Positions 29,313 through 40,163 of a stretch of DNA of 64,000 bases are shown piece after piece; the stretch's first letter is position 1, and every line of letters begins with the position of its first letter. Below the pieces are notes generated by a model that did not search any database, was not told the origin of the DNA, and saw nothing but the letters and a program-made list of their open reading frames with translations. Source of the DNA: Paenibacillus roseus (lineage in GTDB: Bacteria > Bacillota > Bacilli > Paenibacillales > Paenibacillaceae); NCBI RefSeq assembly GCF_016424485.1, contig NZ_JAELUP010000014.1:1-64000 (forward strand). The letters run 5' to 3'. The translations under genes and the position numbers were made by a program.

Positions 29313-30851
29313 ATGACAGCGCCAAAACCAGTAGCATTAATTATTATGGATGGCTTCGGCCTTCGTGATAATGTGCACGGCAATGCTGTGGCACAAGCGA
29401 ACAAGCCGAACTACGACCGTTATCTGGCTAACTTCCCACATACGACGCTGACGGCTTGCGGGGAAGCGGTGGGCTTGCCAGAAGGACAAATGGGCAACTC
29501 CGAAGTTGGACATCTCAATATCGGGGCAGGACGTATCGTGTATCAGGATCTGACCCGGATTACGAAGTCGATTCGTGAAGGGGATTTCTACGAAAACGAG
29601 ACCATCCTCGGCGCAATCCATTATGCAAAGGCGAACAACAAAAAGCTGCATCTGTACGGCTTGCTCTCTGACGGAGGCGTACACAGCCACATTGCGCATT
29701 TGTTCGCTTTGCTTGAGCTTGCGAAAAAACAGGATTTCCATGATGTGTACATTCATGCATTTATGGATGGACGCGATGTCGCATTCGATAGCGGAAAGGG
29801 CTTCCTGGAGTCCCTGCAAGCGAAGATTGAAGAGACAGGCGTAGGCAAAATTGCGACCGTGCATGGCCGCTACTATGCAATGGACCGTGACAAGCGTTGG
29901 GATCGTGTGGAAAAATCCTACCGTGCAATGGTATATGGGGAAGGACCTGCATTTGTCGATCCCATTCAAGCTATTGTACAATCGTATGAGAGCAAGGTAT
30001 ATGACGAATTCATCGTCCCATCTGTCATCGTAGGTGAAGACGGCAAGCCGGTCACAACGGTTGAATCCGAAGATGCCGTCATCTTCTTCAACTTCCGGCC
30101 TGACCGTGCAATTCAGCTCTCGCAAGTTTTCACGAACAATGATTTCCCTGGTTTCGATCGTGGCGAGAAATGTCCGAAAAACTTGTACTTTGTATGTTTG
30201 ACACTGTTCAGCGAGACTGTTGGGGGTCTTGTCGCTTACAAGCCCAAAAATCTCGACAACACGCTCGGTGAAGTTCTCGTTCAACAAGGTAAGAAGCAGC
30301 TGCGTATTGCCGAAACCGAAAAGTATCCTCATGTGACGTTCTTCTTTAGCGGCGGACGTGATGTTGAGCTTCCTGGAGAGACTCGTATTCTCATTAATTC
30401 GCCTAAGGTTGCAACGTATGACTTGAAGCCTGAGATGAGCGCGTATGAGGTTGCTGAGGCGGCTGTGAAGGAAATCGAAGCAGACAAGCATGATGCGATC
30501 ATTCTGAACTTCGCGAACCCTGACATGGTAGGTCACTCCGGCATGCTGGAGCCGACGATCAAAGCGGTTGAAGCGACAGATGAATGCATGGGCAAGGTGG
30601 TTGAAGCTGTTTTGGCCAAGGGCGGTGTGTGCATCATTACTGCTGACCATGGCAATGCGGATCTGGTACTGGATGATAACGAGCGTCCATTCACGGCGCA
30701 CACAACAAATCCGGTTCCGTTGATCGTCACCTCCAAGGATGCCACGCTGCGAGATGGCGGGATTCTGGCGGATATCGCACCTACCATTCTGGATCTGATG
30801 CAGCTTCCGCAGCCCGTAGAAATGACCGGCAAGTCCTTGATCTCCAAGTAA
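29313..30851 (+). CDS. gpmI: Phosphoglycerate mutase, cofactor-independent
   Basis: Mn-dependent iPGM of 512 residues, alkaline phosphatase superfamily. Metal site and serine are in [10 protein letters not shown] and [14 protein letters not shown]; the later metal ligands are in [11 protein letters not shown] and [13 protein letters not shown] 29313, one base after the tpiA stop, with GGGGG ten bases upstream inside tpiA. Confidence 0.97.
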   Translation: MTAPKPVALIIMDGFGLRDNVHGNAVAQANKPNYDRYLANFPHTTLTACGEAVGLPEGQMGNSEVGHLNIGAGRIVYQDLTRITKSIREGDFYENETILGAIHYAKANNKKLHLYGLLSDGGVHSHIAHLFALLELAKKQDFHDVYIHAFMDGRDVAFDSGKGFLESLQAKIEETGVGKIATVHGRYYAMDRDKRWDRVEKSYRAMVYGEGPAFVDPIQAIVQSYESKVYDEFIVPSVIVGEDGKPVTTVESEDAVIFFNFRPDRAIQLSQVFTNNDFPGFDRGEKCPKNLYFVCLTLFSETVGGLVAYKPKNLDNTLGEVLVQQGKKQLRIAETEKYPHVTFFFSGGRDVELPGETRILINSPKVATYDLKPEMSAYEVAEAAVKEIEADKHDAIILNFANPDMVGHSGMLEPTIKAVEATDECMGKVVEAVLAKGGVCIITADHGNADLVLDDNERPFTAHTTNPVPLIVTSKDATLRDGGILADIAPTILDLMQLPQPVEMTGKSLISK

Positions 30852-32189
<1,338 letters not shown>

Positions 32190-32212
32190 GTCTGACTAAC
32201 AGACTGGCAAGT

Positions 32213-32246
32213 ATCCCTGCGCCCACTAGGCGCGGGGATTTTTTTT
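32213..32246 (+). terminator. Strong rho-independent terminator after eno
   Basis: ATCCCTGCGCC and GGCGCGGGGAT pair with a five-base loop and end in eight T. Confidence 0.92.
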
Positions 32247-32249
32247 ACG

Positions 32250-32350
32250 GTGCGCCCGGCATGGGCGTCATCTCTAGGGTGAAAGTCCCGAACAGGGGCT
32301 GGCGAACGCCTACCGTTAGCCAAGAGCAAGGGTGTCTGCCGTGAGGTGGC
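32250..32350 (+). mobile_element. Group II intron, 5' fragment (class C-like)
   Basis: The sequence begins with the canonical intron 5' end GTGCGCCCGG and continues with CTCTAGGGTGAAAGTCCCG and CCTACCGTTAGCCAAG, typical of domain I of bacterial class C introns. These insert just past rho-independent terminators, as here. Similarity fades near 32350; no reverse transcriptase and no domain V/VI follow, so it is a remnant. The 3' limit is approximate. Confidence 0.8.
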
Positions 32351-32437
32351 AAAGTCGTTTGCGCTTTGCCTGAATGGACCTTCTCCCTTTGTCCTATACT
32401 AATGCCAAGCAAAATATCGATCAGGGGGCATGTTGTG

Positions 32438-33199
32438 ATGGCAAAGGTAGCGCTGCATCTTGCCATGCTGCGTGATTATGCGCAAAAGGACATTTTGGGA
32501 ACGATAAAAAGGGCGGGAGAAATGGGCTATCCGGCTGTAGAGTTTACAGGGTATTTCGGTGCTAAAGTTAGTGAAATCCAAAAGGTGTTGACTGAATGCG
32601 GACTGGAGGCAATCGCAAGCCATTACAGCATCAATTGGCAGGACCTCAAAAACATGGGTAAGGAATTGGCCAGGGAAATTGATTATGCTCAGCAACTGGG
32701 TATTCCGCGGATAATAACGCCTTGGGCGCCGCTGCAGGAAAATCCCGATATAGACGATGTGAACCATCTGATTTCCATCATTGAAAAAGCTGCGCTGCAA
32801 GTGAATGCGGCCGGCCTGCAATTCGGATATCATAACCATGTGAGTGATTTGATCCTGGTTAACGGTCGAACAGTGCTGGACTATTTGATGCAAAGAATCC
32901 CGCGGGAGCTGCTCTTTCTGGAGTTGGATCTGGGATGGGTATATATGGCAGGAAAAAGCCCAGACGAACTCATTCGGACATATTCGGGACGAGTGCCGTT
33001 AATTCATTTCCGGGATTTGGGCCGGCAACGCAAAGATACGGAAATCGGAAACGGAATTGTAGGTTTTGATCGGGCATTCAAGGAAGCGGCTTCAGCTGGA
33101 GTCGAGTATTATATTGTGACACAGGAGCAATTTGGGGCTTCTCCGATAGAAAGCGCTGAGCTTAGTCTGTTATATTTCAAAAATCGAGGGCTGGCTTAG
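32438..33199 (+). CDS. Sugar phosphate isomerase/epimerase-like TIM-barrel protein
   Basis: Protein of 253 residues in the xylose isomerase-like / AP endonuclease 2 superfamily. It has GYPAVEFTGYFG early, metal-site type segments (GYHNHVSD, FLELDLGWVY, LIHFRDLG) and a terminal VTQEQFG. ATG 32438 is preceded by AGGGGGC; earlier ATGs run into the intron fragment. The substrate cannot be deduced; members of the family act on keto-sugars or inositol derivatives. Confidence 0.8.
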   Translation: MAKVALHLAMLRDYAQKDILGTIKRAGEMGYPAVEFTGYFGAKVSEIQKVLTECGLEAIASHYSINWQDLKNMGKELAREIDYAQQLGIPRIITPWAPLQENPDIDDVNHLISIIEKAALQVNAAGLQFGYHNHVSDLILVNGRTVLDYLMQRIPRELLFLELDLGWVYMAGKSPDELIRTYSGRVPLIHFRDLGRQRKDTEIGNGIVGFDRAFKEAASAGVEYYIVTQEQFGASPIESAELSLLYFKNRGLA

Positions 33200-33332
33200 A
33201 AAAAATAACACGAAGCTGATATGAACCGAATTTTGGAATTGCCATTAGGCTCATATCTATGATAAACTACCAATAGTATGTTTTGATATGGCTTGGGTTA
33301 GCTTTATAGCTCCTGAAGCAGGAGGTGGAACT

Positions 33333-33569
33333 GTGGTTGCATTGAAGATTATACTGGTTATTTTTTCGCTGGGACTGATTGCGGCTGTTCTTTTGCAAAA
33401 AGGGAAAAGCGCCGGGTTGTCCGGAGCAATCTCAGGCGGAGCAGAGCATTTGTTCGGAAAACAAAAAGCTCGCGGTCTGGATCTGTTTTTGCAGCGTTTA
33501 ACCGTTGTGCTGGCTGTCGGTTTTTTCCTATTGTCGTTGACTGTAGCGTATTTGGTCAAGAGTTCTTAA
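33333..33569 (+). CDS. secG: Protein translocase subunit SecG
   Basis: Small membrane protein of 78 residues with two hydrophobic segments (residues ~2-20 and ~52-75) and the conserved [23 protein letters not shown] loop between them. It assists SecYE-driven export. GTG 33333 with GGAGG seven bases upstream. The order eno-(x)-secG-rnr-smpB-ssrA is the Bacillales norm. Confidence 0.93.
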   Translation: MVALKIILVIFSLGLIAAVLLQKGKSAGLSGAISGGAEHLFGKQKARGLDLFLQRLTVVLAVGFFLLSLTVAYLVKSS

Positions 33570-33588
33570 CGTACAGAATAACAAGCGA

Positions 33589-33615
33589 AAAGCGGGGAAT
33601 CCCCCGCTTTTTTTG
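33589..33615 (+). terminator. Rho-independent terminator after secG
   Basis: AAAGCGGGG pairs with CCCCGCTTT across a 4-base loop, followed by T5 beyond the arm. Confidence 0.88.
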
Positions 33616-33847
33616 TTTCAAAGTTGAGCGATGGCGTGAAATAGGAGGAAAGGCGGTTTGCAGTGCTCAATGTTGAAACCGCTTATTTGATATGCAGGCG
33701 TAAAGGACTACCTGAGCAGCACCCGTTGTTGAGAACGGATGACAGGCCAGGTTTTTGTATATACTTACGGATAGATGCAACAAACATATAGCTGTAATTG
33801 GTATGCAATGACTTAATATACAGGGCAGGCTGGTGAGATGAGAAATT

Positions 33848-36800
33848 ATGGTGACAGAACAGGAATTGCTTGACTTTATGCGGGAAACTGCTTATAAGCC
33901 GATGACCTATCAGGAGCTTGAGCAGCATTGGGGAACGGAGAATGCCGAGGAGTTCAAGGCTTTTTTGAAGCTGCTAAATCAGCTTGAGGAATCTGGCCAA
34001 ATATTGCGTACCCGCAATGACCGTTATGGCGTGCCGGAGCGTATGAATTTGGTGCGGGGACGGATTCAGGCTCATGCGAAGGGCTTTGCTTTTCTAATTC
34101 CGGATGATAAGACGCAGCCGGATGTATATATTCATGCAAATGATTTGAAGAGCGCAATGAACGGTGATACAGTGCTTGTGCGAATTACTGCCCAAAGCCA
34201 GAATGGGGGGCGGATGGAAGGCGAAGTCGTACGGGTTGTTACTCGTGCGGTGACCCAGGTTGTAGGCACCTTTGACAGCCATGAAACGTACGGTTTTGTA
34301 CTTGCGGATGATAAACGGATTAATCGGGATATCTTCATCCCGAAAGAGGGGTTCCAGGGCGCCGTAAGCGGTCAGAAGGTAGTCGTGCGCATAGTCTCCT
34401 ACCCTGAGGGCAGATCGGCGGCAGAGGGCGAAATTATCGAAGTGCTGGGTCACAAAGATGATCCGGGCATTGATATTCTTTCAATTATCCGCAAGCATCA
34501 GTTGCCGGAAGGGTTTCCGGATGAGGTCATAGCGGAGTCCGAAGCAGCTCCGGATTCGATTACAGAAGAGGAAATTATTCAGCAGGGACGCCGCGATCTT
34601 CGGGATAAAGTGATTGTCACGATTGATGGTGAGGATGCAAAAGACCTTGACGATGCGGTCAACGTAGAGCTTTTGGAGAACGGAAATTATTTGCTCGGAG
34701 TACATATTGCCGATGTCAGTTATTATGTGCGGGAGAAATCTGCGCTGGACCAGGAAGCATTCCGCCGCGGGTGCAGCGTTTATCTGGTTGATCGGGTCAT
34801 ACCGATGCTGCCGCACAGGCTGTCCAACGGAATCTGCTCACTTAATCCGAAGGTGGACCGTCTGACAATGTCCTGTGAAATGGAGTTCGATGCGAAAACA
34901 TTGAAGCGTGTCCGCCATGATGTATTCACGAGCGTAATCCGCACGAAGGAACGGATGACGTACACGAATGTGCGCAAAATTTTGCTTGATGAAGATGAGG
35001 AAGTCAAAGAGCGCTACGCTGATCTGGCGGATACGTTTAAGCTGATGGAACAGCTTGCGATGCGTCTTCGCTCACAACGAATGAAGCGCGGCGCGATCGA
35101 TTTTGATTTTCAGGAATCCAAGGTGCTTGTCGATGCGGATGGCAAGCCGACGGATATCGTAAAGCGGGAGCGCTCGGTTGCCGAACAGATCATTGAGGAG
35201 TTCATGCTGGCGGCCAACGAAACGGTTGCGGAGCATTTTCACTGGCTGCGTGTGCCTTTCCTGTACCGGATTCATGAGGAGCCGAATTCCGAGAAGCTGA
35301 TGAACTTTGTGCAGTTTGCTTCCAATCTCGGCTATACCGTCAGGGGCAAAGCCAATACGGTTCATCCGCGAGCGCTGCAGACGCTGCTGGAGGAGATTCG
35401 CGGAGTCAAGGAAGAGACAGTCATCTCGACGATGATGCTGCGCTCGATGAAGCAGGCGAAATATGATGCGCAAAGCTTGGGACATTTCGGTCTTGCTGCA
35501 GAATTCTATTCGCACTTTACGTCACCTATTCGGCGCTACCCGGATTTGGTTATCCACCGCGTTATCCGCGAGGTGCTGGAGAATGGCGGCAGCCTGCCTG
35601 CAGCGCGTCAGGAGGGGCTGGAAGCCCGGATGCCGGATATCGCCCAACATTCTTCCGAGCGGGAGCGGGTGGCAGTCGATGCGGAACGGGATACGGAACA
35701 GCTCAAGAAATGTGAATTTATGGTGGACAAGGTCGGCGAGGAATTCGAAGGCATCATCAGCAGCGTGACAAGCTTTGGTATTTTCGTCGAATTGGATAAT
35801 ACGGTGGAGGGCCTGATCAGGCTGAGCGATCTCCATGACGATTATTATCATTTCCATGAGCTGCATATGGCTTTGGTCGGAGAGAGAACTTCCAAGGTTT
35901 ACCGGATTGGCGATGAAGTGAAAATCCGGGTGTCCCGGGTGAACATGAACGAGCATACGATTGATTTTGAGTTGGTCAATGCGAAGTCCCGCAGCGGCGG
36001 AGAGTTCTTGAACGGCAGGGGCGGTAAAGGAAAGCTTGGACCGAAGGGCGGCAAGGAGCAGGGAGGCCGTCAAGGCAAAGGAAAGCCTGGCAAAGGGGCT
36101 AAAGAACGCTCAAATGGCGGACCTGGCAATGCTGGTGAATCAGGCGGCAAGCGTGGCGGCCATGTGAAGGAGGCCGGCTGGTCGAGTAACGGCGTAAGGG
36201 GCAAGAAAGGCCGTCAAGACAATGGCGCACCGTGGCCTGCTTCGAATGGGTCGGCAGCCGAAGCGAATGGCGAGGAAGCGCAAGGGGCAGCCGGAGGGCA
36301 GCGTAAAAGAGGCAAGCGTGGCGCTGGTGGAGCCGAAGGCGCTCAGGCGCAGGCGAATTGGGCGAGCCCTGAGGTGGAGCAGCAGTGGACGGCTGCGCAG
36401 CCGCCGCGCAAGCGTGGCCGCGCAGAAGCGGAGCAGGGCGGCGATTGGATTGATGCGGCAGCCGAGACTTTGCGCGAGAGCGGCAAGGCTGTGCCGACGC
36501 GCCGCAACAGCGGCGGGCGCGGAGGCGACCGGGCCGGCGGCGGCCGAAATGGCAGGCCGGCAGGGCCGGAACGGCAGAGCGACCGCATAGCCGAAGGCGG
36601 GGCGCGAGGCGGTTATAGTGGCCACGGCGAAGCTGGCCGCAAGCGGGCGTCCGGCCGTTCAGGCGGGCGCAAGGATATGTGGGGCTTGCCGATAAGCGGG
36701 CAAGCCCAGCGCGGCGGCGAAGACGCCGCTGGCGACGCTCCGCGCAGCAGAAGGAGCGGTGCGGGAGAAGGGCAGAGCCAGGGTGCTGCGAAGCCAAAGC

Positions 36801-36865
36801 ACAAGAAGAAGGGCAGCGGCACCAGTATGGCAGCCTTCGTCCGCAAAAAAAGCAAGCGGCAGTAG
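33848..36865 (+). CDS. rnr: Ribonuclease R with long basic C-terminal extension
   Basis: 3'-5' exoribonuclease that degrades structured RNA and works with tmRNA in mRNA disposal. Order: N-terminal HTH/OB cold-shock domains (to ~250), RNB domain with metal aspartates in [17 protein letters not shown] (near 260), S1 domain (about 629-712). RNase R is usually 750-820 residues; here 1005, because ~290 residues of low-complexity Gly/Arg/Lys/Ala sequence follow the S1 domain. That part is clearly richer in GC than the rest. Start ATG 33848 with a modest GGTGAG site. Confidence 0.93.
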   Translation: MVTEQELLDFMRETAYKPMTYQELEQHWGTENAEEFKAFLKLLNQLEESGQILRTRNDRYGVPERMNLVRGRIQAHAKGFAFLIPDDKTQPDVYIHANDLKSAMNGDTVLVRITAQSQNGGRMEGEVVRVVTRAVTQVVGTFDSHETYGFVLADDKRINRDIFIPKEGFQGAVSGQKVVVRIVSYPEGRSAAEGEIIEVLGHKDDPGIDILSIIRKHQLPEGFPDEVIAESEAAPDSITEEEIIQQGRRDLRDKVIVTIDGEDAKDLDDAVNVELLENGNYLLGVHIADVSYYVREKSALDQEAFRRGCSVYLVDRVIPMLPHRLSNGICSLNPKVDRLTMSCEMEFDAKTLKRVRHDVFTSVIRTKERMTYTNVRKILLDEDEEVKERYADLADTFKLMEQLAMRLRSQRMKRGAIDFDFQESKVLVDADGKPTDIVKRERSVAEQIIEEFMLAANETVAEHFHWLRVPFLYRIHEEPNSEKLMNFVQFASNLGYTVRGKANTVHPRALQTLLEEIRGVKEETVISTMMLRSMKQAKYDAQSLGHFGLAAEFYSHFTSPIRRYPDLVIHRVIREVLENGGSLPAARQEGLEARMPDIAQHSSERERVAVDAERDTEQLKKCEFMVDKVGEEFEGIISSVTSFGIFVELDNTVEGLIRLSDLHDDYYHFHELHMALVGERTSKVYRIGDEVKIRVSRVNMNEHTIDFELVNAKSRSGGEFLNGRGGKGKLGPKGGKEQGGRQGKGKPGKGAKERSNGGPGNAGESGGKRGGHVKEAGWSSNGVRGKKGRQDNGAPWPASNGSAAEANGEEAQGAAGGQRKRGKRGAGGAEGAQAQANWASPEVEQQWTAAQPPRKRGRAEAEQGGDWIDAAAETLRESGKAVPTRRNSGGRGGDRAGGGRNGRPAGPERQSDRIAEGGARGGYSGHGEAGRKRASGRSGGRKDMWGLPISGQAQRGGEDAAGDAPRSRRSGAGEGQSQGAAKPKHKKKGSGTSMAAFVRKKSKRQ

Positions 36866-37043
36866 ATTGCTGCAAGGGAGCAGGAAAATCCCGGCAGCAG
36901 AGCTTGATTTCCAATTATAAACTTGTTACAATGGACTCCTGATACCATTAGGAGTCCGTTGTTTCCTTGTCTTTTGAAGGGATTCACCTTTAGAAGTTGG
37001 GATTGCGATCATGCTGACTTCATAAGAAAAGGAGTGAATCTTC

Positions 37044-37523
37044 ATGGGTAAGAATAAGAGCAATGATCGTCCGCTCGCCCAGAATAAGAAGGCTTCCCAT
37101 GATTACTTCATTGAAGAAACTTATGAAGCAGGGATTGTCTTAACGGGAACAGAGATTAAATCATTGCGTCAAGGCAGGGCTAACATTAGCGATGCATTTG
37201 CAACGATTCGCAATGGCGAGATTTTCATCCACAACATGCATATCAGCCCATTCGAGCAGGGTAATCGGCATAATCCAGACCCGTCCAGAGCGCGCAAGCT
37301 GCTGCTGCACAAGGTGCAGATTCATAAGCTGCTTGGGCAGTCGAAGCAGGAAGGGTATGCGATTGTTCCGCTGAAGATTTACACGCGAAATGGTTACGCG
37401 AAGCTGCTGATTGGCCTTGGCAAAGGGAAAAAGCAGTATGACAAGCGTGATACCGCGGCCAAGCGTGATGCACAGCGCGATATCCAGCGTGCGCTGCGCG
37501 AGAAACAGAAGATCGCCAGATAA
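37044..37523 (+). CDS. smpB: SsrA-binding protein SmpB
   Basis: Protein of 159 residues that binds the tRNA-like part of tmRNA and brings it to stalled ribosomes. [31 protein letters not shown] and the C-terminal [20 protein letters not shown] tail are all typical. AAGGAG precedes ATG 37044. It sits directly upstream of ssrA, its RNA partner. Confidence 0.97.
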   Translation: MGKNKSNDRPLAQNKKASHDYFIEETYEAGIVLTGTEIKSLRQGRANISDAFATIRNGEIFIHNMHISPFEQGNRHNPDPSRARKLLLHKVQIHKLLGQSKQEGYAIVPLKIYTRNGYAKLLIGLGKGKKQYDKRDTAAKRDAQRDIQRALREKQKIAR

Positions 37524-37618
37524 AAATGGCGGATTTTTGTTGCAAACCATGAGAATAGCAATGTTTCCAGTAGTCGCTACCGATACCAGCAATACTTCAG
37601 GTATGAAGACAGGAAACG

Positions 37619-37627
37619 TGTTATACT
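37619..37627 (+). promoter_or_regulatory. Possible extended -10 promoter for ssrA
   Basis: TGTTATACT is a complete extended -10 element. Transcription from it would give a ~170-base precursor leader before the tmRNA 5' end, to be cut by RNase P. No other good promoter is nearer. Confidence 0.5.
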
Positions 37628-37650
37628 ATATATACGACGGTGATATATAT

Positions 37651-37704
37651 CATGTATGAATGTACGTCATGCATGTATGAATGTACGTCATGCATGTATG
37701 AATG
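37651..37704 (+). repeat. 21-bp tandem repeat in the ssrA leader
   Basis: The unit CATGTATGAATGTACGTCATG occurs twice without change (37651-37671, 37672-37692), then 12 bases of a third copy. It lies between the likely promoter and the mature tmRNA. Confidence 0.9.
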
Positions 37705-37805
37705 CCGTTTGGCACCTGCTCGGTATAGCAAGCTGTTTGTGCAGAAAAAGGATTGAAATTCTGCATGGCAGACTGCCCCGATCCGCCGGAGCGTCTTATT
37801 AACTC

Positions 37806-38166
37806 GGGGGCGTTTTTTGGATTCGACGGGGATAGTACGAGCAAGGGTTGCGGGTAGTGGGGACGCGTCCGCTTCATCAACGCTAAAGCCTATTAAATGG
37901 CAACCAACGTACAACTTTAGCAGCAGCTTAATAACCTGTATGCTAAGCTCCTACCTAGCATCGCCCATGTGTTAGAATAGGGGCTCACTCTTAGTGGGAT
38001 ACGCCGTTTGGTCTCCGCCTGGGGTCAAACGGAAGAAGACAATCAGGCTGACCTTGGACGAAGCCGGTTACGGGGCGTCGGCCTTGGGACATCAAAACTG
38101 TGACTACACCCGTAGAAGCCTTTGTGGCGTGATCTTCGGACAGGGGTTCGACTCCCCTCGCCTCCA
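37806..38166 (+). ncRNA. ssrA: Transfer-messenger RNA (tmRNA)
   Basis: The 5' arm GGGGGCG (37806-37812) pairs with CGCCTCC (38159-38165), next to GGATTCGACGGGG at the 5' end and the T-arm GGGGTTCGACTCCCC at the 3' end. The tag frame most likely begins at GGC 37899 by analogy with Bacillus, giving A-GNQRTTLAAA with tandem TAA stops from 37929; the final LAAA is the proteolysis signal. The discriminator A is at 38166 and the next bases are TTT, so CCA is not encoded here; this is where the prophage joins. Confidence 0.93.
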
Positions 38167-38189
38167 TTTAAGTACGGAAAAAAGAGAGG

Positions 38190-38237
38190 ATCAGACGGTT
38201 AGCATATCGACGATATGCCAATCGTCTGATTTTTTTA
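38190..38237. terminator. Bidirectional terminator of ssrA and integrase
   Basis: ATCAGACG..TT..GCATATCG pairs with CGATATGC..AA..CGTCTGAT and is followed by seven T on the plus strand. It lies inside the last codons of the integrase gene and serves the converging ssrA. Confidence 0.85.
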
Positions 38238-39090
38238 TAGTGATTTTTTTAAAGAGGGATTGAATGATTTGTTTTTGTGTGGAAGCATTAAGTATACTCC
38301 AGTTGCTCTTTAAATTAACAAAAGCTTTGCGAATTTCATCAATTGGAATAGTTTGTTCAGGCTCTGGCTCAGCTTCCTTCTTGATTTTCGCAATCCTTGA
38401 GTCCTCTCCATCTATCAGCGTTGCGTAGTCATCTCCTGAAAGTTTCCCATCCCCCAATGCCATCATCCAATTATGGCGCCTCTTCTGGCTGATAGCCAAT
38501 TCTTTATCCAGACTAACCTTGCGGCGAGGTTTATGTTTCGGCTCCTGATATCCGTCCTCCACTAATTGGATATGCTTTAGTACTAGTTGGTTTAAAATTC
38601 GTTCAGAAATACTTGGAGCATCACAAGTTCCTTTTGCATACTGACTTAGGCAGCGGTAACTTAAATATTTTTTTGTGCCATGTACTGAGGCGTTTCCAGC
38701 ATAAGTAGCTCCGCAGATACCACATTTAATTAATCCTGCGTAAGGATATTCAAAAGACCTTCTCGACATATGCCCCTCTTTGCGACGATCACGGATACTA
38801 AATATTTCAAATAGTTCTTCTTCGGTAATGATACCCTGATGAGAACCGGCCACCATAATTCTTTGTTCTTCTGGCCATTCCTCTGCCTTGAAATGGTTAA
38901 ATCCAGCGTTTGTTGGATTGAAAAGAACATTTTTCACTGCTTTATTGTCCCACTTCCCGCCTTCCTTTGTGGTTGAGTGATTATTCATATGTTTGGCTAT
39001 TTTTGTTGTTCCCCACAATTCAACCCTGTAAAGATGACATATTTCCCTTACTAAAACAGCTTCTTCTTCCACTATTACAAGTTCTCTCAT
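38191..39090 (-). CDS. Serine integrase, C-terminal part (recombinase and zinc-ribbon domains)
   Basis: Protein of 299 residues with the DNA-binding portion of a large serine integrase. Residues ~10-110 are the recombinase domain (LVREICHLYRVELWGTTKIAKHM), followed by a zinc ribbon with cysteine pairs CGICG and C..YAKGTC (about 133-165) and a coiled-coil/C-terminal region. It lacks the catalytic serine domain, which is encoded by the overlapping upstream frame. The ATG shares one base with the upstream stop (TAATG). Either two cooperating polypeptides or a frameshifted gene. Confidence 0.85.
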   Translation of the reverse strand: MRELVIVEEEAVLVREICHLYRVELWGTTKIAKHMNNHSTTKEGGKWDNKAVKNVLFNPTNAGFNHFKAEEWPEEQRIMVAGSHQGIITEEELFEIFSIRDRRKEGHMSRRSFEYPYAGLIKCGICGATYAGNASVHGTKKYLSYRCLSQYAKGTCDAPSISERILNQLVLKHIQLVEDGYQEPKHKPRRKVSLDKELAISQKRRHNWMMALGDGKLSGDDYATLIDGEDSRIAKIKKEAEPEPEQTIPIDEIRKAFVNLKSNWSILNASTQKQIIQSLFKKITIKKSDDWHIVDMLTV

Positions 39091-39602
39091 TATTCGGTAA
39101 CCTCTAAAAATGTATAGCCTATTGGTGGCCGAGACATGTGCCGACCTCCATTTTTCACTTTTGTGGCAATCCCTTTTATCGTCTCTTCACGGAGGTTGTT
39201 AATGTACAATTCTGCCCAGATCCCGTTAAGCTGAATGAAAGCTTTTCCCATGGGGGACCGGGTATCAATTTCATCTTGACCCTGTGCAGCGATGATAAGG
39301 CGTATATCGAGTTTATTTACTGTTTCGATGAACGAAATAATGTCTCCCATATTTCGGCTTAAACGGTCCAGTTTATGAATCAGTAGTGCTTCGAAGCGTT
39401 TAGATTTCATGTCTCTAATCATTTCCTGTACGCCTTTCCTTTTAAAGGTCTTGCCGCTGACACCAGGATCGGAATAAATACGGTACAATTGTAGCCCTTT
39501 ACGTTCGATGGTTTGCATTAATACATCCTCTTGTGCTTCTAAACTAAATCCTTCCTCTGCCTGTGCTGTGGTACTTACGCGTGTATAAATGGCAGCTCGC
39601 AT
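39090..39602 (-). CDS. Serine integrase, N-terminal catalytic part
   Basis: Resolvase/invertase-type catalytic domain of 170 residues. The nucleophile Ser10 lies in YTRVSTTAQ, with the family motifs LLIHKLDRLSRN and the terminal SRPPIGYTF that normally leads straight into the recombinase domain. AGGAGG is well placed before ATG 39602. The reading frame ends with TAA overlapping the ATG of the second part by one base; joining them would need a -1 shift. Confidence 0.88.
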   Translation of the reverse strand: MRAAIYTRVSTTAQAEEGFSLEAQEDVLMQTIERKGLQLYRIYSDPGVSGKTFKRKGVQEMIRDMKSKRFEALLIHKLDRLSRNMGDIISFIETVNKLDIRLIIAAQGQDEIDTRSPMGKAFIQLNGIWAELYINNLREETIKGIATKVKNGGRHMSRPPIGYTFLEVTE

Positions 39603-39688
39603 TTAATTTCCTCCTACTAAACAGAATATATGTTCGGTTTTTTGGGTATGATAAACAGCCTTGCGGCTGGGAAGCGCAAAGATATTAA
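39603..39688. promoter_or_regulatory. Integrase promoter region with a LexA-like box
   Basis: On the minus strand CGAACATATATTCT (39623-39636) matches 12 of 14 positions of the Gram-positive LexA/DinR consensus CGAACRNRYGTTYC, some 21 bases before the integrase start. A small hairpin AGCC-TTGC-GGCT near 39657-39668 may end the immA transcript. Confidence 0.5.
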
Positions 39689-40150
39689 TTATAAAACTTC
39701 AATAACACGTAATGGATCGAAATGAATAGTATATCTCTCATCGACTTTTAGAAACAATCCATACTTGCTTGTATAACGATCAATAGAAGCTTGTAAGAAT
39801 TCTTCTGTCACCTCGAGAAAATCAGCTAAGTCATACCTTCCTGATATTCCTAGTTTATGGGCTTTTATAATGTGATCAAGTGGCACTAAGCATTGGTATG
39901 CCCACTGCCTTGCAAGGAGCTCCTGCTTACGATTATTAATTATGGTTTGATCTAGGATGTTCCCAACCGTCAGAATAAAGTGGGCAACCTCTTCGGCAAG
40001 AATACACGCTTTTTGTACAGTCAGCATGTCTTTATTAATGCCAATTTTATTGCCCTTGCAGAACCCCTGCGCATTGGACTTAAAGCGCTTTTCTACTACG
40101 ACCACACCTAAGGAGTTCGTGAAGTCAAGAAGTTGATCATAGTGCACCAT
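39689..40150 (-). CDS. ImmA/IrrE-like protease (phage anti-repressor)
   Basis: Protein of 153 residues. The stretch LAEEVAHFILTVGN and the following KQELLARQWAYQCLVP are the metalloprotease core of the ImmA/IrrE family; the zinc motif reads E-E-V-A-H, with Glu at the first position of HExxH, as in a subgroup of phage members. In ICEBs1 and related phages ImmA cuts the ImmR/CI repressor to switch on excision; the adjacent repressor gene supports that role here. The start ATG 40150 lies 13 bases after the repressor stop. Confidence 0.85.
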   Translation of the reverse strand: MVHYDQLLDFTNSLGVVVVEKRFKSNAQGFCKGNKIGINKDMLTVQKACILAEEVAHFILTVGNILDQTIINNRKQELLARQWAYQCLVPLDHIIKAHKLGISGRYDLADFLEVTEEFLQASIDRYTSKYGLFLKVDERYTIHFDPLRVIEVL

Positions 40151-40163
40151 AGCAACACCTCGG

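Noticed and set aside
36099..36914. 271-residue minus-strand frame over the rnr tail
   Set aside because: Open only because of the GC-rich, low-complexity coding strand; composition is implausible for a protein.
37994..38263. 89-residue frame in ssrA
   Set aside because: Lies in tmRNA and crosses its terminator.
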